NCBI GenBank assembly: GCA_018057825.1
Contig: JAGPCY010000001.1
Span: 124,001 to 188,000, forward strand
Source: Kofleriaceae bacterium
GTDB taxonomy: Bacteria > Myxococcota_A > Polyangia > Haliangiales > Haliangiaceae
Reading direction: 5' to 3'
DNA: 64,000 nucleotides
The notes beneath the pieces were generated by a model. It did no database searches, was not told the DNA's origin, and worked only from the letters and a program-made list of their open reading frames with translations. Both the position numbers and the translations under genes were made by a program. Positions 17,512 to 26,566 of the stretch are shown one piece after another (position 1 is the first letter of the stretch; every line of letters starts with the position of its first letter).

Positions 17512-18555
17512 TCACCGGGCGATGAGGCGCGCGCGATCGCCGAGGTCGCTGTCGGCCGCCGGCCGCGCGACCCGGGCGGTGGCGGTCACCGGTAGGTTCA
17601 GGCGCAGGCTCGCCCCCGGCACCGCGACCGTCACGCCGACCGGCTCGGCCGTGGTCGGCTGGACCAAGGCGCAGTTGTCGAGGAGGCCGGTCATCGGGGT
17701 CACCTGGCCACCGGTCGGCGCCGACCAGGTCCAGCCGAGGCCGATCACCTCGTTGGCGCCGGCGACCGCGGCCACACACACCGTGGTCGTCTCCCCGCGG
17801 CGGATCGGGTCGTGGGGCTGGAGCTCGAGGCGCTCGGCGGCGCTGGCCACCGCCACCGGGTGGACGACGGTGAGCCCGCCGACCGCCGTGGTGATCTCGA
17901 AGCCGGTCGTGCCGGCCGTGACGGTCAGGCTGTCCCAGGAGCGTTGGGTCGCGGGCGCGCCGCGGCTGGTCAGGGTCAGCCCGTCGTCGACCAGGCGGGT
18001 GCCATCGGCGGCGACGATGGCCGCGACCAGCGTGACGTCGCGCCCGGGGACCAGCGCCAGCGGGCGGCCGCTCACCGTGCTGGTGGTCTGGGCGCGCAGG
18101 TGGAGCTGGGCCGGCGCCAGCGCGGCGATCGCGATGCGGTCCATGAGCAGCCCGCTGTCGTCGACGATGCGCAGGTAGGCGCTGGCCGGGCTGGCGGCGC
18201 GGAGGTCGACGGTGGCGCCCGCCGAGGTCACCGTGAAGGCGTCGTCGGTGGTGAGCGCGGTGTAGGGGTGGAAGATCGCGGTGCCGTCGCCCCAGCTATC
18301 GGTGCCGTAGCGCACCGTGATCGGCTGGCCGCCGCCGGCCGCGGTCGGGTGCAGGCCGCCGTCGAGCCACACGTCGGAGAAGCGCAGGCCCTGGAAGGTC
18401 AGGCCGTTAGGGGTCAGGGGCGAGCAGGCCTCGCCGGCGGGGCATTCGCCGGTGTCCGCGCGCTCGCCGGGCGCGGCGCAGGCGCCGACGACAGCCGGCA
18501 GGGCGAGGAGGAGGGCGAGGGTGCGGCGGAGGGTGCGGAAGGTTCGGCGGGGCAT
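17512..18555 (-). CDS. Putative lipoprotein with Ig-like strand repeats
   Basis: The 347-residue product starts at the ATG at 18555, giving an N-terminus with basic residues and a lipobox (RTLALLLALPAVVGACAAPG). A second Cys pair follows (TGECPAGEACSPLTP). The body consists of repeated beta-rich segments (VTVTSAGATVDLRAASP, DDGLTLTSRGAPATQ, VAVASAAERLELQPHD), suggesting three or four Ig-like modules. No enzyme motif is visible. It is followed by the HIT operon 46 bases downstream, but the gap and strong codon start suggest separate control. The function is unknown. Confidence 0.6.
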   Translation of the reverse strand: MPRRTFRTLRRTLALLLALPAVVGACAAPGERADTGECPAGEACSPLTPNGLTFQGLRFSDVWLDGGLHPTAAGGGQPITVRYGTDSWGDGTAIFHPYTALTTDDAFTVTSAGATVDLRAASPASAYLRIVDDSGLLMDRIAIAALAPAQLHLRAQTTSTVSGRPLALVPGRDVTLVAAIVAADGTRLVDDGLTLTSRGAPATQRSWDSLTVTAGTTGFEITTAVGGLTVVHPVAVASAAERLELQPHDPIRRGETTTVCVAAVAGANEVIGLGWTWSAPTGGQVTPMTGLLDNCALVQPTTAEPVGVTVAVPGASLRLNLPVTATARVARPAADSDLGDRARLIAR

Positions 18556-18755
18556 GCCGGGCGGAAGAGCAGTGGTCGTGCCAGCGGGCCACCCGCCGTG
18601 AGGTCGAGCACTTGGCGCGATCGACCGGCGTCGGTGGCGGCGGTCCGCGACATCGCTGTCGCGGCCTCGGTCCACCGTCGAGGATTCACCACCGCGGGGG
18701 CCCGCGCCGCGTCATCCCCGTGGGCAACCCCGTGGGCGCGGCGGCGCGGCGCCGC

Positions 18756-19460
18756 TCACGGATCGAAGCGGTAGCCCGAGCCGCGGATCGTGACGAAGTG
18801 CCGCGGATGTTCGGGGTCGAGCTCGAGGCGCTTGCGGAGCTGGCCGACGAAGTTGTCGATCGTCCGCGGGGTGCCCGCCGACTGGCCCCAGACCATCTCG
18901 AGCAGGTGCTGGCGGGTCATGGCCTGGGCCGGGTGCCGCACGAAGAACAGCAAGAGCTCGTACTCGAGGTGGGTCAGCTTGACCGGCTCGCCGCCGCGCG
19001 TGACCGTGTGCTGCACCGGATCGAGGACGACGTCGGCGAACCGCACCGTGGCCGCGCTGGGGGCGGCCACCGGCTGCGGCGCCGGGACCGCGGCCCGCCG
19101 CAAGACCGCGTCGACCCGGGCCAACAGCTCGGCCAGCGCGAACGGCTTGGTCACGTAGTCGTCGGCGCCCAGGCGCAGCGCCGCGACCTTGTCGTACTCG
19201 CCGTCGCGCGCCGACAGCACGATCACCGGCACGAAGTTGTCGGCGCTGCGCAGCGCCGCCAGGACGTCGAGGCCGTTCTTGCGCGGCAGGTTGATGTCGA
19301 GGAGGATCAGATCGAAGGCGCGGGCCGCGACCTCGGTCAGGGCGGCCTCACCGTCGGCCGCGACCGTGGCGCGATGGCCGGCCAGCCGGAGGTTGAGCGA
19401 CAGGCCGGTGGCGATCGCCTCGTCGTCCTCGACCACCAGGATGTCGCGGCCGTCCTTCAT
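18756..19460 (-). CDS. OmpR/PhoB-family response regulator
   Basis: The 234-residue protein has an intact receiver domain: acidic pair EDDEA, phosphoacceptor Asp in LILLDINLPRKNG, the VLSAR threonine/serine position and the lysine in DDYVTKPF. A C-terminal winged helix follows (LTHLEYELLLFFVRHPAQAM, TIDNFVGQLRKRLE, TIRGSGYRFDP). It is therefore a DNA-binding regulator controlled by phosphorylation. The gene lies directly downstream of the histidine kinase with a four-base overlap, so the two form a pair. Confidence 0.95.
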   Translation of the reverse strand: MKDGRDILVVEDDEAIATGLSLNLRLAGHRATVAADGEAALTEVAARAFDLILLDINLPRKNGLDVLAALRSADNFVPVIVLSARDGEYDKVAALRLGADDYVTKPFALAELLARVDAVLRRAAVPAPQPVAAPSAATVRFADVVLDPVQHTVTRGGEPVKLTHLEYELLLFFVRHPAQAMTRQHLLEMVWGQSAGTPRTIDNFVGQLRKRLELDPEHPRHFVTIRGSGYRFDP

Positions 19461-20422
19461 GGCGCGGCTCCCGAGGCGGTGGCCGCCGACGGCGTCGTCA
19501 CCGGCGCCGACGCCGGCGCGGCGGCGCGCGGCAAGATCAGCCGGAAGGTCGAGCCGTGGCCGGGCTCCGACATGACCTCGATCTTGCCGCGATGCGCGCG
19601 CACGATCGCGCGCACGATCGCCAGGCCCAGGCCGACCCCGGGCGCGCCGTGATCGAGCGCGGCCCGGCCGCGGACGAAGCCGTCGAACAGCTCGCTGCGC
19701 TCGGCGGGGTCGATGCCCAGGCCGTTGTCGATCACGTCGATCTCGAGCTTGCGCCCGGTCGCGCGCGCGACCACCCGGAGCTGCTTGTCATCGCCGCTGT
19801 ACTTCCACGCGTTGGTCAGGAGGTTGACCACCGCCCGGACCAAGGTCTCGCGATCGCCGCGCACCGTCAGGCCGGGCTCGATGCTGGTCGCCACCGGCGT
19901 CGGCCGGGTCGCGGTGACCGCGTCGAACGCGGCGATCGCCTCACCGACCAGCTCGATCACCGGCACCGGCGCCATCGTGAAGGCGTGGCGGCCCGACTGG
20001 ATCCGCGACAGGTCGAGGGTCCGGACCAGCAAGCTGTCGAGGCGCGCGACCTCGCGCACCAGGAGCGCCGCGACCTGCCGGTGCTCCTCCTCGGTCAACT
20101 TGCCGCCGGCCAGGGGCTCGAGCAACAGGCGGATCGAGGTGAGCGGCGTGCGCAGCTCGTGGGACACCGACGAGAAGAAGTCGTTCTGGACCCGGGCCAG
20201 GGTCGCGCCCTTGCCGACGAAGATCGACACCAGGATGTAGCCGGTGACCGCGGTCGCGCAGAACGCCAGCACCAGCACCCCCATGAAGATCAGGATCGAC
20301 GAGCTGCCGACCGCCAGGAGGATCACGCCGAGGGCGGTCATCAAGATCGTCGGCACCAGCACCGCGAGCATCAGGATGAGCTGGGCGCGGCGGAGCTGGA
20401 TGATGGCCGGGGGAAACCGCAC
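19457..20422 (-). CDS. Sensor histidine kinase
   Basis: The 321-residue protein has two membrane helices near the N-terminus (LILMLAVLVPTILMTALGVI and ILIFMGVLVLAFCATAVTGY), with almost no periplasmic loop, so it probably senses the membrane itself or a partner. The dimerisation H-box is FFSSVSHELRTPLTSIRLLL. The ATPase has N-box NLLTNAWKYS, G1 DNGLGID and G2 GVGLGLAIVRAI. It phosphorylates the response regulator encoded next. The Ala/Thr-rich C-terminal tail is unremarkable. The signal is unknown. Confidence 0.93.
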   Translation of the reverse strand: MRFPPAIIQLRRAQLILMLAVLVPTILMTALGVILLAVGSSSILIFMGVLVLAFCATAVTGYILVSIFVGKGATLARVQNDFFSSVSHELRTPLTSIRLLLEPLAGGKLTEEEHRQVAALLVREVARLDSLLVRTLDLSRIQSGRHAFTMAPVPVIELVGEAIAAFDAVTATRPTPVATSIEPGLTVRGDRETLVRAVVNLLTNAWKYSGDDKQLRVVARATGRKLEIDVIDNGLGIDPAERSELFDGFVRGRAALDHGAPGVGLGLAIVRAIVRAHRGKIEVMSEPGHGSTFRLILPRAAAPASAPVTTPSAATASGAAP

Positions 20423-20532
20423 GGGTCTCGTCGAGCGTAGCTCCGGACCGCGGGTCGAGGGTCCTTCGCGGGCAGTGGATCCGGCTCACCGCGTCCGCGC
20501 CGGCGCGCCCGGGAGACGGGTAGAGTGCGCCG

Positions 20533-22146
20533 GTGGTTCGCCGGCTCGTCTCCGCCGCGCTGGTCGTCGCCAGCGCGTGCGCGCCGCCCCCCGGTCCGGC
20601 GCCCGCGATCGCGATCGAGGTCGTCCCTGGTCACGACTGGTCGCTGCCGCCCGGCGTCGGGGTTCGCCAGGACGCCGGGTTCTACGGCGACGAGCCCGGG
20701 CCGCACCCGCGGATCGACGCCCGCGTCCTCGACCTGACGTGGCGTCAGCTCGAGCCGACCGAGGGCGAGCTGCGCACCGACACGTTCGGCAGCGCCGCCG
20801 GTCTGGACTTCGCGCCCTGGGTCGAGCAGCGAGCCGCCGGTGGGCGCTACTGGCTGCGGCTGTGGCTGTCCGGGCTCGACTGGGCGCCGACCTGGGTGGT
20901 CGACGCGTGTCAGGTCCAACCGGTCAGCGGCATGGACGGCGACGGCCAGTATCATCTGCCGCTGTGGCATCCGTGCGTGTGGAGCAAGCTCCGCGCACTG
21001 TGGGCCCGCCTGGCCGACGCCGGCGTCCTGGCCGATCCCGATCTGGTCCTGGTCTACGTCCCCGGTGGCTTCACCTGGCTCGACTTCGACTTCGAGGTCA
21101 TCGATCGCGCGGTCCTCGAGGACGGCCTCGACGCGACCACCTTTCGCGCCTGGTTCGCGACCATGCTGACCGACCTGGCCGCGGTCGCGGGGCCCGACGT
21201 CGGCAAGCTGGTCTACACCGGCGAGGACTACCCGCGCGCGAGCTTCGGCCCGCTGGTCGACGACCTGGCCGCCGACGCCGTGGCCGCTGGCCTGGGCGTG
21301 CGCCTGGGCCGGGCCGAGCTGACCAACGATCACCGCGCCCACCTGCCGGCCTGGGGCGCCACCGTGACCGCCGACGGGCGCGCGGTGCTCGACCCGACCC
21401 GCCCGGCGCGGCTGCGCGCCGTCGAGCTCGACTGCTTCGACGCCTGCGGTCAGCGCGTCGCCGACGCCGACGAGCTGGCCTACGCGATCCGGACCTCGAC
21501 CGCGAGCGTCCTGGCCCTCGGGGCGCAGTGGATCTACGTGGTCTTCCCCGACAGCCACCTCGACGATCATGCCGACCACTGGCGCTGGGTGCGGGCCGAG
21601 CTCGGCCGCGGCGTCGACGACGCCTTCGACGCTTGGGTGGTCCTGCGCGAGGCCGAAGATCGGGTGTGGGCGGAGCGCGACGATCGGCCGTGGGCGACCC
21701 GACCGTGGGTCCGCGACTTCGCGCGCTTCGTCGAGCAACGCCCGGTCGCCCCCGACGGCGTCACCGCGCGCGGCCGCGCGGTCCACACCGGCGTCCTCGA
21801 CGCGCGCAACGGCACCGCCTACGAGGGCCGGCGGACCGACGCCGCCGCCGGCGGACGCGCGCTCTACTTCGCGGTCGACCCCGGCTTCCTCACCGGGCCG
21901 CGCGCGGTCACCGTCCACGTCACCTTCGTCGACGACTGCGACGCCTGGCGCCTGGCCTACGTCGGCGCGGCCGGCCCCACTGAGTCGCCCGCGATCGGGT
22001 GTGGCGGCAGCGCCGCGATCAAGACCGCGCGCATCCACCTGCCCGACGCCCGCTTCGTGCGCGGCCTGGCCGGCGCCACCGACCTCGCCGTGGTCCGCGC
22101 CGGCGCCGCCGACGTCGAGGTCCAGATGCTGCGGATCGTGCGCTGA
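20533..22146 (+). CDS. Lipoprotein with glycosidase-like (TIM-barrel) pattern
   Basis: The 537-residue product starts at a GTG and has a lipoprotein signal (LVSAALVVASACAPPPG). The segment LDLTWRQLEPTEGELRTDTF recalls the entry strand of clan GH-A glycosidases (the WxxxEPxxG pattern), and LRLWLSGLDWAPTWVVDACQ and VLVYVPGGFTWLDFDFEVID fit later strands of a TIM barrel. After about residue 400 a beta-sandwich-like domain follows. Catalytic glutamates cannot be fixed by eye. It is anchored at the cell surface or outer membrane. It could instead be a non-catalytic carbohydrate-binding lipoprotein. Confidence 0.5.
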   Translation: MVRRLVSAALVVASACAPPPGPAPAIAIEVVPGHDWSLPPGVGVRQDAGFYGDEPGPHPRIDARVLDLTWRQLEPTEGELRTDTFGSAAGLDFAPWVEQRAAGGRYWLRLWLSGLDWAPTWVVDACQVQPVSGMDGDGQYHLPLWHPCVWSKLRALWARLADAGVLADPDLVLVYVPGGFTWLDFDFEVIDRAVLEDGLDATTFRAWFATMLTDLAAVAGPDVGKLVYTGEDYPRASFGPLVDDLAADAVAAGLGVRLGRAELTNDHRAHLPAWGATVTADGRAVLDPTRPARLRAVELDCFDACGQRVADADELAYAIRTSTASVLALGAQWIYVVFPDSHLDDHADHWRWVRAELGRGVDDAFDAWVVLREAEDRVWAERDDRPWATRPWVRDFARFVEQRPVAPDGVTARGRAVHTGVLDARNGTAYEGRRTDAAAGGRALYFAVDPGFLTGPRAVTVHVTFVDDCDAWRLAYVGAAGPTESPAIGCGGSAAIKTARIHLPDARFVRGLAGATDLAVVRAGAADVEVQMLRIVR

Positions 22147-22159
22147 CGATCGCGGCCGA

Positions 22160-22852
22160 TCACCCACGCTCGACGCCGGCGCGGGCGCGGTAGCCGTGCC
22201 CGGGCACGGTCTCGATCAGGTCGGCGGCGCGGCCGAGCTGATCGCGCAGCCGGCTGATCTGGACATCGACGATCCGGGTGTTGAGCGGATGGGCGTCGCC
22301 CCAGATCGCCGCCAGCAGCTCATCGCGCGAGATCGCGCGTGGCGCGCGGCGCATCAGGTACTCGAGCAGCAGGTACTCCAGCGGCCGCAGCGCCACCAAC
22401 TCGCCGGCCGCGGTGACTCGGTGGCGCACCGGATCGAGGACGACCGCGCCGACCGCGACCACCGCGTCGGTGCGCTGCCGGACCTCGCAGCGTCGGAGCA
22501 CGGCCTGGATCCGGAGCGCCAGCTCGCGCAGCGGCACCGGCTTGACGACGTAGTCGTCGGCACCGGCCTCGAGTCCATCGACGCGATCGCGATCGGTGCC
22601 GCGGTTCGAGACGACCAGGATCCCGACCCGCGCGGTCGCGGCCTCGCCGCGCAGCGCTCGGCACAGCGCGAGCCCGTCTCCGTCCAACAGCTCGCGGGCG
22701 AGGACCACGAGGTCGGGCGCGGTCTGCGCGATCGCGGCCACGGCCTCGGAGCCACTCGCCATCGTGCTGATCGCCAGTCCGCTGGCGGCGAGCTCGTCGG
22801 CGAGGAGGCCCGCGAAGGCTCGATCCTCAGCGATGATCAGCACCCGCGGCAT
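22160..22852 (-). CDS. Atypical OmpR/PhoB-type regulator lacking the phosphoacceptor Asp
   Basis: The 230-residue protein has a receiver-like N-terminus and a complete winged-helix C-terminus (LRPLEYLLLEYLMRRAPRAI, NTRIVDVQISRLRDQLG, TVPGHGYRAR). In the receiver, the residue where Asp is normally phosphorylated is Ala52 (APDLVVLARELLDGDG), although Glu9/Asp10 and Lys104 (DDYVVKP) are kept. Family knowledge says such pseudo-receivers are not controlled by a histidine kinase and instead act constitutively or bind a ligand. There is no kinase gene nearby. It diverges from the nutrient-uptake operon at 23021, and its likely operator lies in the shared gap. Confidence 0.88.
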   Translation of the reverse strand: MPRVLIIAEDRAFAGLLADELAASGLAISTMASGSEAVAAIAQTAPDLVVLARELLDGDGLALCRALRGEAATARVGILVVSNRGTDRDRVDGLEAGADDYVVKPVPLRELALRIQAVLRRCEVRQRTDAVVAVGAVVLDPVRHRVTAAGELVALRPLEYLLLEYLMRRAPRAISRDELLAAIWGDAHPLNTRIVDVQISRLRDQLGRAADLIETVPGHGYRARAGVERG

Positions 22853-22896
22853 GCCAATCGAAGGTATCGAGTGACGGCGCGACGGCGATTGCAGCC

Positions 22897-22953
22897 GCGT
22901 TAACTCGCACGCGCGTGGCCGTGTAACCGCGACGTAACGCCAAACGTAACGGC
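22897..22953. promoter_or_regulatory. Candidate operator: three TAAC direct repeats at 11-12 base spacing
   Basis: In the 168-base gap between the divergent regulator and the uptake operon, TAAC occurs at 22924-22927, 22935-22938 and 22947-22950, the last two within ACGTAACG. A fourth, GTTAAC, lies at 22897-22902. Direct repeats of about 11 bases are the typical binding layout of PhoB/OmpR-type winged helices. The regulator encoded at 22160-22852 is the natural candidate. No clear -35/-10 pair is visible. Confidence 0.45.
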
Positions 22954-23020
22954 GCTGAGAACTGGATCGGTCGTGCGTTGCGCCAAGGTGAATCGCGAAG
23001 CACCCCCCTCGCGAGGTTCC

Positions 23021-24238
23021 ATGCGAACTCCGACTCGATCCCTGCGCTTGGCGATCGCGGCCGCCGCGGCCGCGGCGGTCGTCACTGTGGCGGCGCCGGC
23101 GCGCGCCCAGGTGACGTGCGACAGCCTACCCAACGTCGTCTACATGCAGATCGGCGACACCCAGCAGCCCCTGATCAAGGAGCTCGGGCGCGCGCTGCGC
23201 GACAACGCGCCCAACCCGATCACGGTCGTCTACCTGACCTCGGGGTCGTGCACCAACATCGCGGCGCTCTACGCCGATACCCCGGTCACCTCCAACATGT
23301 TGTACGTCCCGTCGACGGCGGAGGACCCGGCGTGGACCCCGACGATGCCGGCCCGTCCATGCGCCCCGCCGACTGGGGGGGCGCACATCGACATCGCCAA
23401 CTCGAACGTCTTCATCAGCGCCTGCGACACCAACCCGGTGCCGGCCAACATCCGCGTCACCAATGGTCCGGTCCAGGCCTACGTCCTGGCGGTGCCCGAG
23501 GCCTCGACCCAACGGGCCATGACTGCCGAGGAGGCCTACTTCGTCTTCGGGTTCGGCATGGCCGGCATGGTCACGCCGTGGGACGACGAGAGTCAGCTCG
23601 CGATCCGCACGGCGACCAAGAGCACGCTCCTGTCGTGGGCCGCCAACATCGCCGTGCCGGTCAACAAGTGGAAGGGTATCCGGCACGACAGCTCGACCCA
23701 GGTCGTGAACCAACTCCGCACCTCGACCACGCCGGAGAAGGCGGTCGGGATCCTGGGGGCCGAGGTCTACGACCAGTACCGGGCCGACCTCAACGTGCTC
23801 GCGTTCCAGGGCTTCAAACAATACGACGCGTACTTCCCCGACTCGACCGCCACCGCCTTCGACAAGCAGAACGTGCGTGACGGTCACTACACGGTGTGGT
23901 CGCCGACCGTGTACTTGCAGCGCCTGCTCGGAGGCGCCCCCGCCTCGGCCCGAGCCGCGTATGTGATCGACATGATCGCCGGTCGGACGGTTACGCCGAC
24001 GCCGAACTTCAATCCCCAGGTGCCAGTGATCCACAACGGTCTGGTGCCCGACTGCGCGATGGCGGTACAGCGCTCGTTCGAGGGTGGCGAGCTGTCGCGC
24101 TACCAACCGGCCGAATCGTGCGTGTGCGTCTACGAGGACCAGGTTTCGACGAGCACGTGTCGGACCTGCGCCACCACCGCCGAGTGCACCGCCTCGGGCG
24201 GCGGCGTCTGTCGGAACAGCTTCTGCGAGGTGAGGTGA
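23021..24238 (+). CDS. PstS-like periplasmic substrate-binding protein
   Basis: The 405-residue secreted protein has a long Ala-rich signal peptide ending ARA-QVTC. The start of the mature part (VVYMQIGDTQQPLIKELGRA, then VVYLTSGSCTNIAALYADTP) resembles PstS-type proteins that bind an anion such as phosphate, and the middle pattern (AEEAYFVFGFGMAGMVTPWD) agrees. The C-terminal Cys cluster (CVCVYEDQVSTSTCRTCATT, CTASGGGVC) is an additional small disulfide domain, seen in myxobacterial secreted proteins. I chose ATG 23021 over the upstream 22973 start because the signal begins there. It is the first gene of a six-gene operon. The ligand is inferred, not shown. Confidence 0.65.
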   Translation: MRTPTRSLRLAIAAAAAAAVVTVAAPARAQVTCDSLPNVVYMQIGDTQQPLIKELGRALRDNAPNPITVVYLTSGSCTNIAALYADTPVTSNMLYVPSTAEDPAWTPTMPARPCAPPTGGAHIDIANSNVFISACDTNPVPANIRVTNGPVQAYVLAVPEASTQRAMTAEEAYFVFGFGMAGMVTPWDDESQLAIRTATKSTLLSWAANIAVPVNKWKGIRHDSSTQVVNQLRTSTTPEKAVGILGAEVYDQYRADLNVLAFQGFKQYDAYFPDSTATAFDKQNVRDGHYTVWSPTVYLQRLLGGAPASARAAYVIDMIAGRTVTPTPNFNPQVPVIHNGLVPDCAMAVQRSFEGGELSRYQPAESCVCVYEDQVSTSTCRTCATTAECTASGGGVCRNSFCEVR

Positions 24239-24240
24239 CC

Positions 24241-24492
24241 ATGCGGATCGCGATCGTCTCTCTGATCGTGGCCGTCGCCGCGGCCTGCGGCGACGAGGGC
24301 GGCGTCACCGGCCCGGACGCCCCGACCCCAGACGCCGGCGTGGTTGACGCCTCGGCACCGGACGCAGCGTGCTTCACCAGCCCCCAGACTCACGTGGAGA
24401 TCATCAACGCGTGTACCACCGCCGAGAAGATCGACCGGCAGCCGGTGTTGCCTCTGTTGCGCCCCGACGGATCGCTGCCGCCGCTGCCCTAG
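24241..24492 (+). CDS. Small lipoprotein
   Basis: An 83-residue lipoprotein starts two bases after the previous stop, with GAGGTGAGG upstream. The signal is IAIVSLIVAVAAACGDEGG, followed by a Pro/Asp linker (GPDAPTPDAGVVDASAPDAA) and a short Cys-containing tail. The end overlaps the porin gene by 82 bases. It may be an accessory anchored partner of the binding protein. No family is recognised. Confidence 0.6.
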   Translation: MRIAIVSLIVAVAAACGDEGGVTGPDAPTPDAGVVDASAPDAACFTSPQTHVEIINACTTAEKIDRQPVLPLLRPDGSLPPLP

Positions 24493-25682
24493 CGCTCGTG
24501 GCGGTGCCGTCCCGGGGTCGCGCCGAGGGCGCGCCGCCGGTCGACCTCGACGGCTACCTCCAGGTCGATCTGGTGCCGTGGGACCAGGCGTCGGTCGACG
24601 ATGTCGACGCCGATGGTCAGCCGCTCAACCGGACCCGGATCGCGGTGCGTCGCGCCCGCCTGCGGGCGGACGCCCGTCGCGGCGCCTATCACGCCCAGCT
24701 CGAGCTCGACGGCAACACCGTCGACGGACCAGTCGCGCGGTTGGTCGGCGCCCAGGTCGGGTGGCGCGGTCGTGCCGCCGACGTCTCGCTCGAGGCTACG
24801 GTTGGACTCCAGAAGCTGCCCTTCGGCCGGGAGGTGCCCAGCCCCGAGCGCGAGCGCGAGCTCCTCGAGCCCAGCACCGCGGCGCGGGCGCTGTTCCCTG
24901 GCAACTACGACGCCAGCGCGCAGGTGATGGCGCGCTGGCGTGGCGCCGAGGCCACCGTGGCCCTGGCTAACGGCGCGCCGGTCGGCGACGCCCAGTGGCG
25001 CGGCCGCGATCCGGCGGCGAGCTGGGAGCTGATCGGGCGCGTCGGTGGGCGCGGCGAGCTCCGCCCTGGCGCCACCCTGGTCGGCGGCGTGTCGCTCCTG
25101 ACCGGTCAGGGCGTCCACCCCGGCACGCCGGCGACCAAGGAGCAGCTCACCTGGGTCGACGCGAACGAAGACGGGCTGGTGCAGACCACCGAGCTGCAGG
25201 TCGTGCCGGGCGCGCCGGCGACTCCCGCCCAGGCCTTCGACCGGTGGGCGGTCGGCGCCGACCTGGCGTGGACCTGGTGCTTGCGAGGGCTGGGCCCGGG
25301 GGGGCTGGCGGCCGAGGTGGTGCTGGCGAACAACCTCGATCGCGGCCTGGCCTATGCTGATCCGATCGCGGCTGATCGTCAGCTGCGCGAGCTCGGGTGG
25401 CACGTGCTGCTCGCGCAGTCGGTCGGCCGGTCGGCCCGGATCGCGGCGCGGCTCGACAGCTATCGGCCCGATCGCGACGCCTCCGAGTTTCAGGGCGCCG
25501 CGGTGGTGCCGATCGATCCGCGCTACCGGACCCTGACGATCGCGGGCGAGGGGCGGCACGGCGACGGCCGCGTGATCGTGCAGTACGAGTACGCCGAGAA
25601 CCCGCGGGGACGTGGCCTCGACGGCGCGCCGCGGACCCGGGCCGAGGATCGGATCACGATCCGCGCGCAGGTGGGGTTCTGA
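24411..25682 (+). CDS. Outer-membrane porin, OprO/OprP-like
   Basis: The 423-residue product forms a predicted beta barrel in the phosphate-selective porin pattern. The mature start VDLDGYLQVDLVPWDQ is followed by alternating strands (TRIAVRRARLRADARRGAYH, VSLEATVGLQKLPFGREVPS, ASAQVMARWRGAEATVALAN), ending in DRITIRAQVGF with the C-terminal Phe expected for outer-membrane insertion. I use the GTG at 24411, which gives a signal peptide ending GRA; an earlier in-frame GTG at 24369 is possible. It overlaps the lipoprotein gene upstream and the next gene by one base. It would admit an anion to the binding protein at 23021. Confidence 0.65.
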   Translation: MYHRREDRPAAGVASVAPRRIAAAAALALVAVPSRGRAEGAPPVDLDGYLQVDLVPWDQASVDDVDADGQPLNRTRIAVRRARLRADARRGAYHAQLELDGNTVDGPVARLVGAQVGWRGRAADVSLEATVGLQKLPFGREVPSPERERELLEPSTAARALFPGNYDASAQVMARWRGAEATVALANGAPVGDAQWRGRDPAASWELIGRVGGRGELRPGATLVGGVSLLTGQGVHPGTPATKEQLTWVDANEDGLVQTTELQVVPGAPATPAQAFDRWAVGADLAWTWCLRGLGPGGLAAEVVLANNLDRGLAYADPIAADRQLRELGWHVLLAQSVGRSARIAARLDSYRPDRDASEFQGAAVVPIDPRYRTLTIAGEGRHGDGRVIVQYEYAENPRGRGLDGAPRTRAEDRITIRAQVGF

Positions 25683-26566
25683 TGCGGGCTGCGTGGTCGG
25701 GCGCGCTCGTCCTCGTGGCGGCGTGCGACGCCGCGTCGCCGGCGCTGGGCCGCGACGCCGCGCTGCAGGTCCTCGGCGCGCAGTGGCGTCCCGGGCCGGA
25801 GCCCGAGTCCGCGTCCGGGCCGACCGTCGACGACGTCGGGCTCCTGCGTGCGACCTTCCGGCGAGACGGCGATGGCCAGCGGATCGTCGGCACGCTGGCG
25901 CCGTCGGCGACCGCGGTGTGGATCGGGCTCGAGGGCGATATCGGCGGGTGGATCGTGACCGCTGGTCCACCTGGCGTCGACGCGCCGACCCAGCCGGCGT
26001 TCGCGGTCGAGGCCGCCGTCACCGCGGCCGCGGCACCCGGTCCGCATCGACTGCGCTTCATGGCGATCGACGGCGCGGGGCAGCCGGGGCGTGTGCGTGG
26101 CGAGCTGATCGTCGCCGAGGACGAGCCGGCGCCGGCCGGTGAGCTGGTGGTGTCGCTGGTGTGGGACGGCGCCGCCGACCTCGATCTGCACGTGGTCGCG
26201 CCCGACGGCGGCGAGGCCTGGAGCGGCGATCCCAACACCTGGGAGCCGCCGCCGCCCGGCACGCCGGTCGACCCCAACGCCTGGCGCGCCGGAGGGCTGC
26301 TGACGCGCGACGGCAACGCTGGCTGTCGGCGCGATCCGCGACCCCGCGAGGACGTGGTGTGGTCCGTGCCGCCGCCGTCGGGGCGCTACGTGGTCCGGGT
26401 CGACGCCCGCGCGATGTGCGGCGCGCCGGTCGCGTACTACTACGTGACGGTGCGGCGCGGCGAGCAGATCGCGGCCGCCGCCGCCGGCGTGGCGACCCCC
26501 GACGACACCCTCTTGCCCCACGGCGCTGGCGCTGGGGTCACGGTCGCCGACGTCGAGCTGCCGTGA
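25682..26566 (+). CDS. Lipoprotein with DUF2135-like domain
   Basis: The 294-residue lipoprotein (signal SGALVLVAACDAAS) ends with a domain marked by LVVSLVWDGAADLDLHVVAP, a signature of the DUF2135-type domain found in secreted proteins. GRYVVRVDARAMCGAPVAYY fits the later strands. The Asp/His pair in DLDLHV suggests a calcium site. It starts one base inside the porin stop (TGATG), so translation is coupled, and its own stop overlaps the receptor gene by four bases. It is probably an outer-membrane accessory of the uptake locus. Confidence 0.65.
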   Translation: MRAAWSGALVLVAACDAASPALGRDAALQVLGAQWRPGPEPESASGPTVDDVGLLRATFRRDGDGQRIVGTLAPSATAVWIGLEGDIGGWIVTAGPPGVDAPTQPAFAVEAAVTAAAAPGPHRLRFMAIDGAGQPGRVRGELIVAEDEPAPAGELVVSLVWDGAADLDLHVVAPDGGEAWSGDPNTWEPPPPGTPVDPNAWRAGGLLTRDGNAGCRRDPRPREDVVWSVPPPSGRYVVRVDARAMCGAPVAYYYVTVRRGEQIAAAAAGVATPDDTLLPHGAGAGVTVADVELP

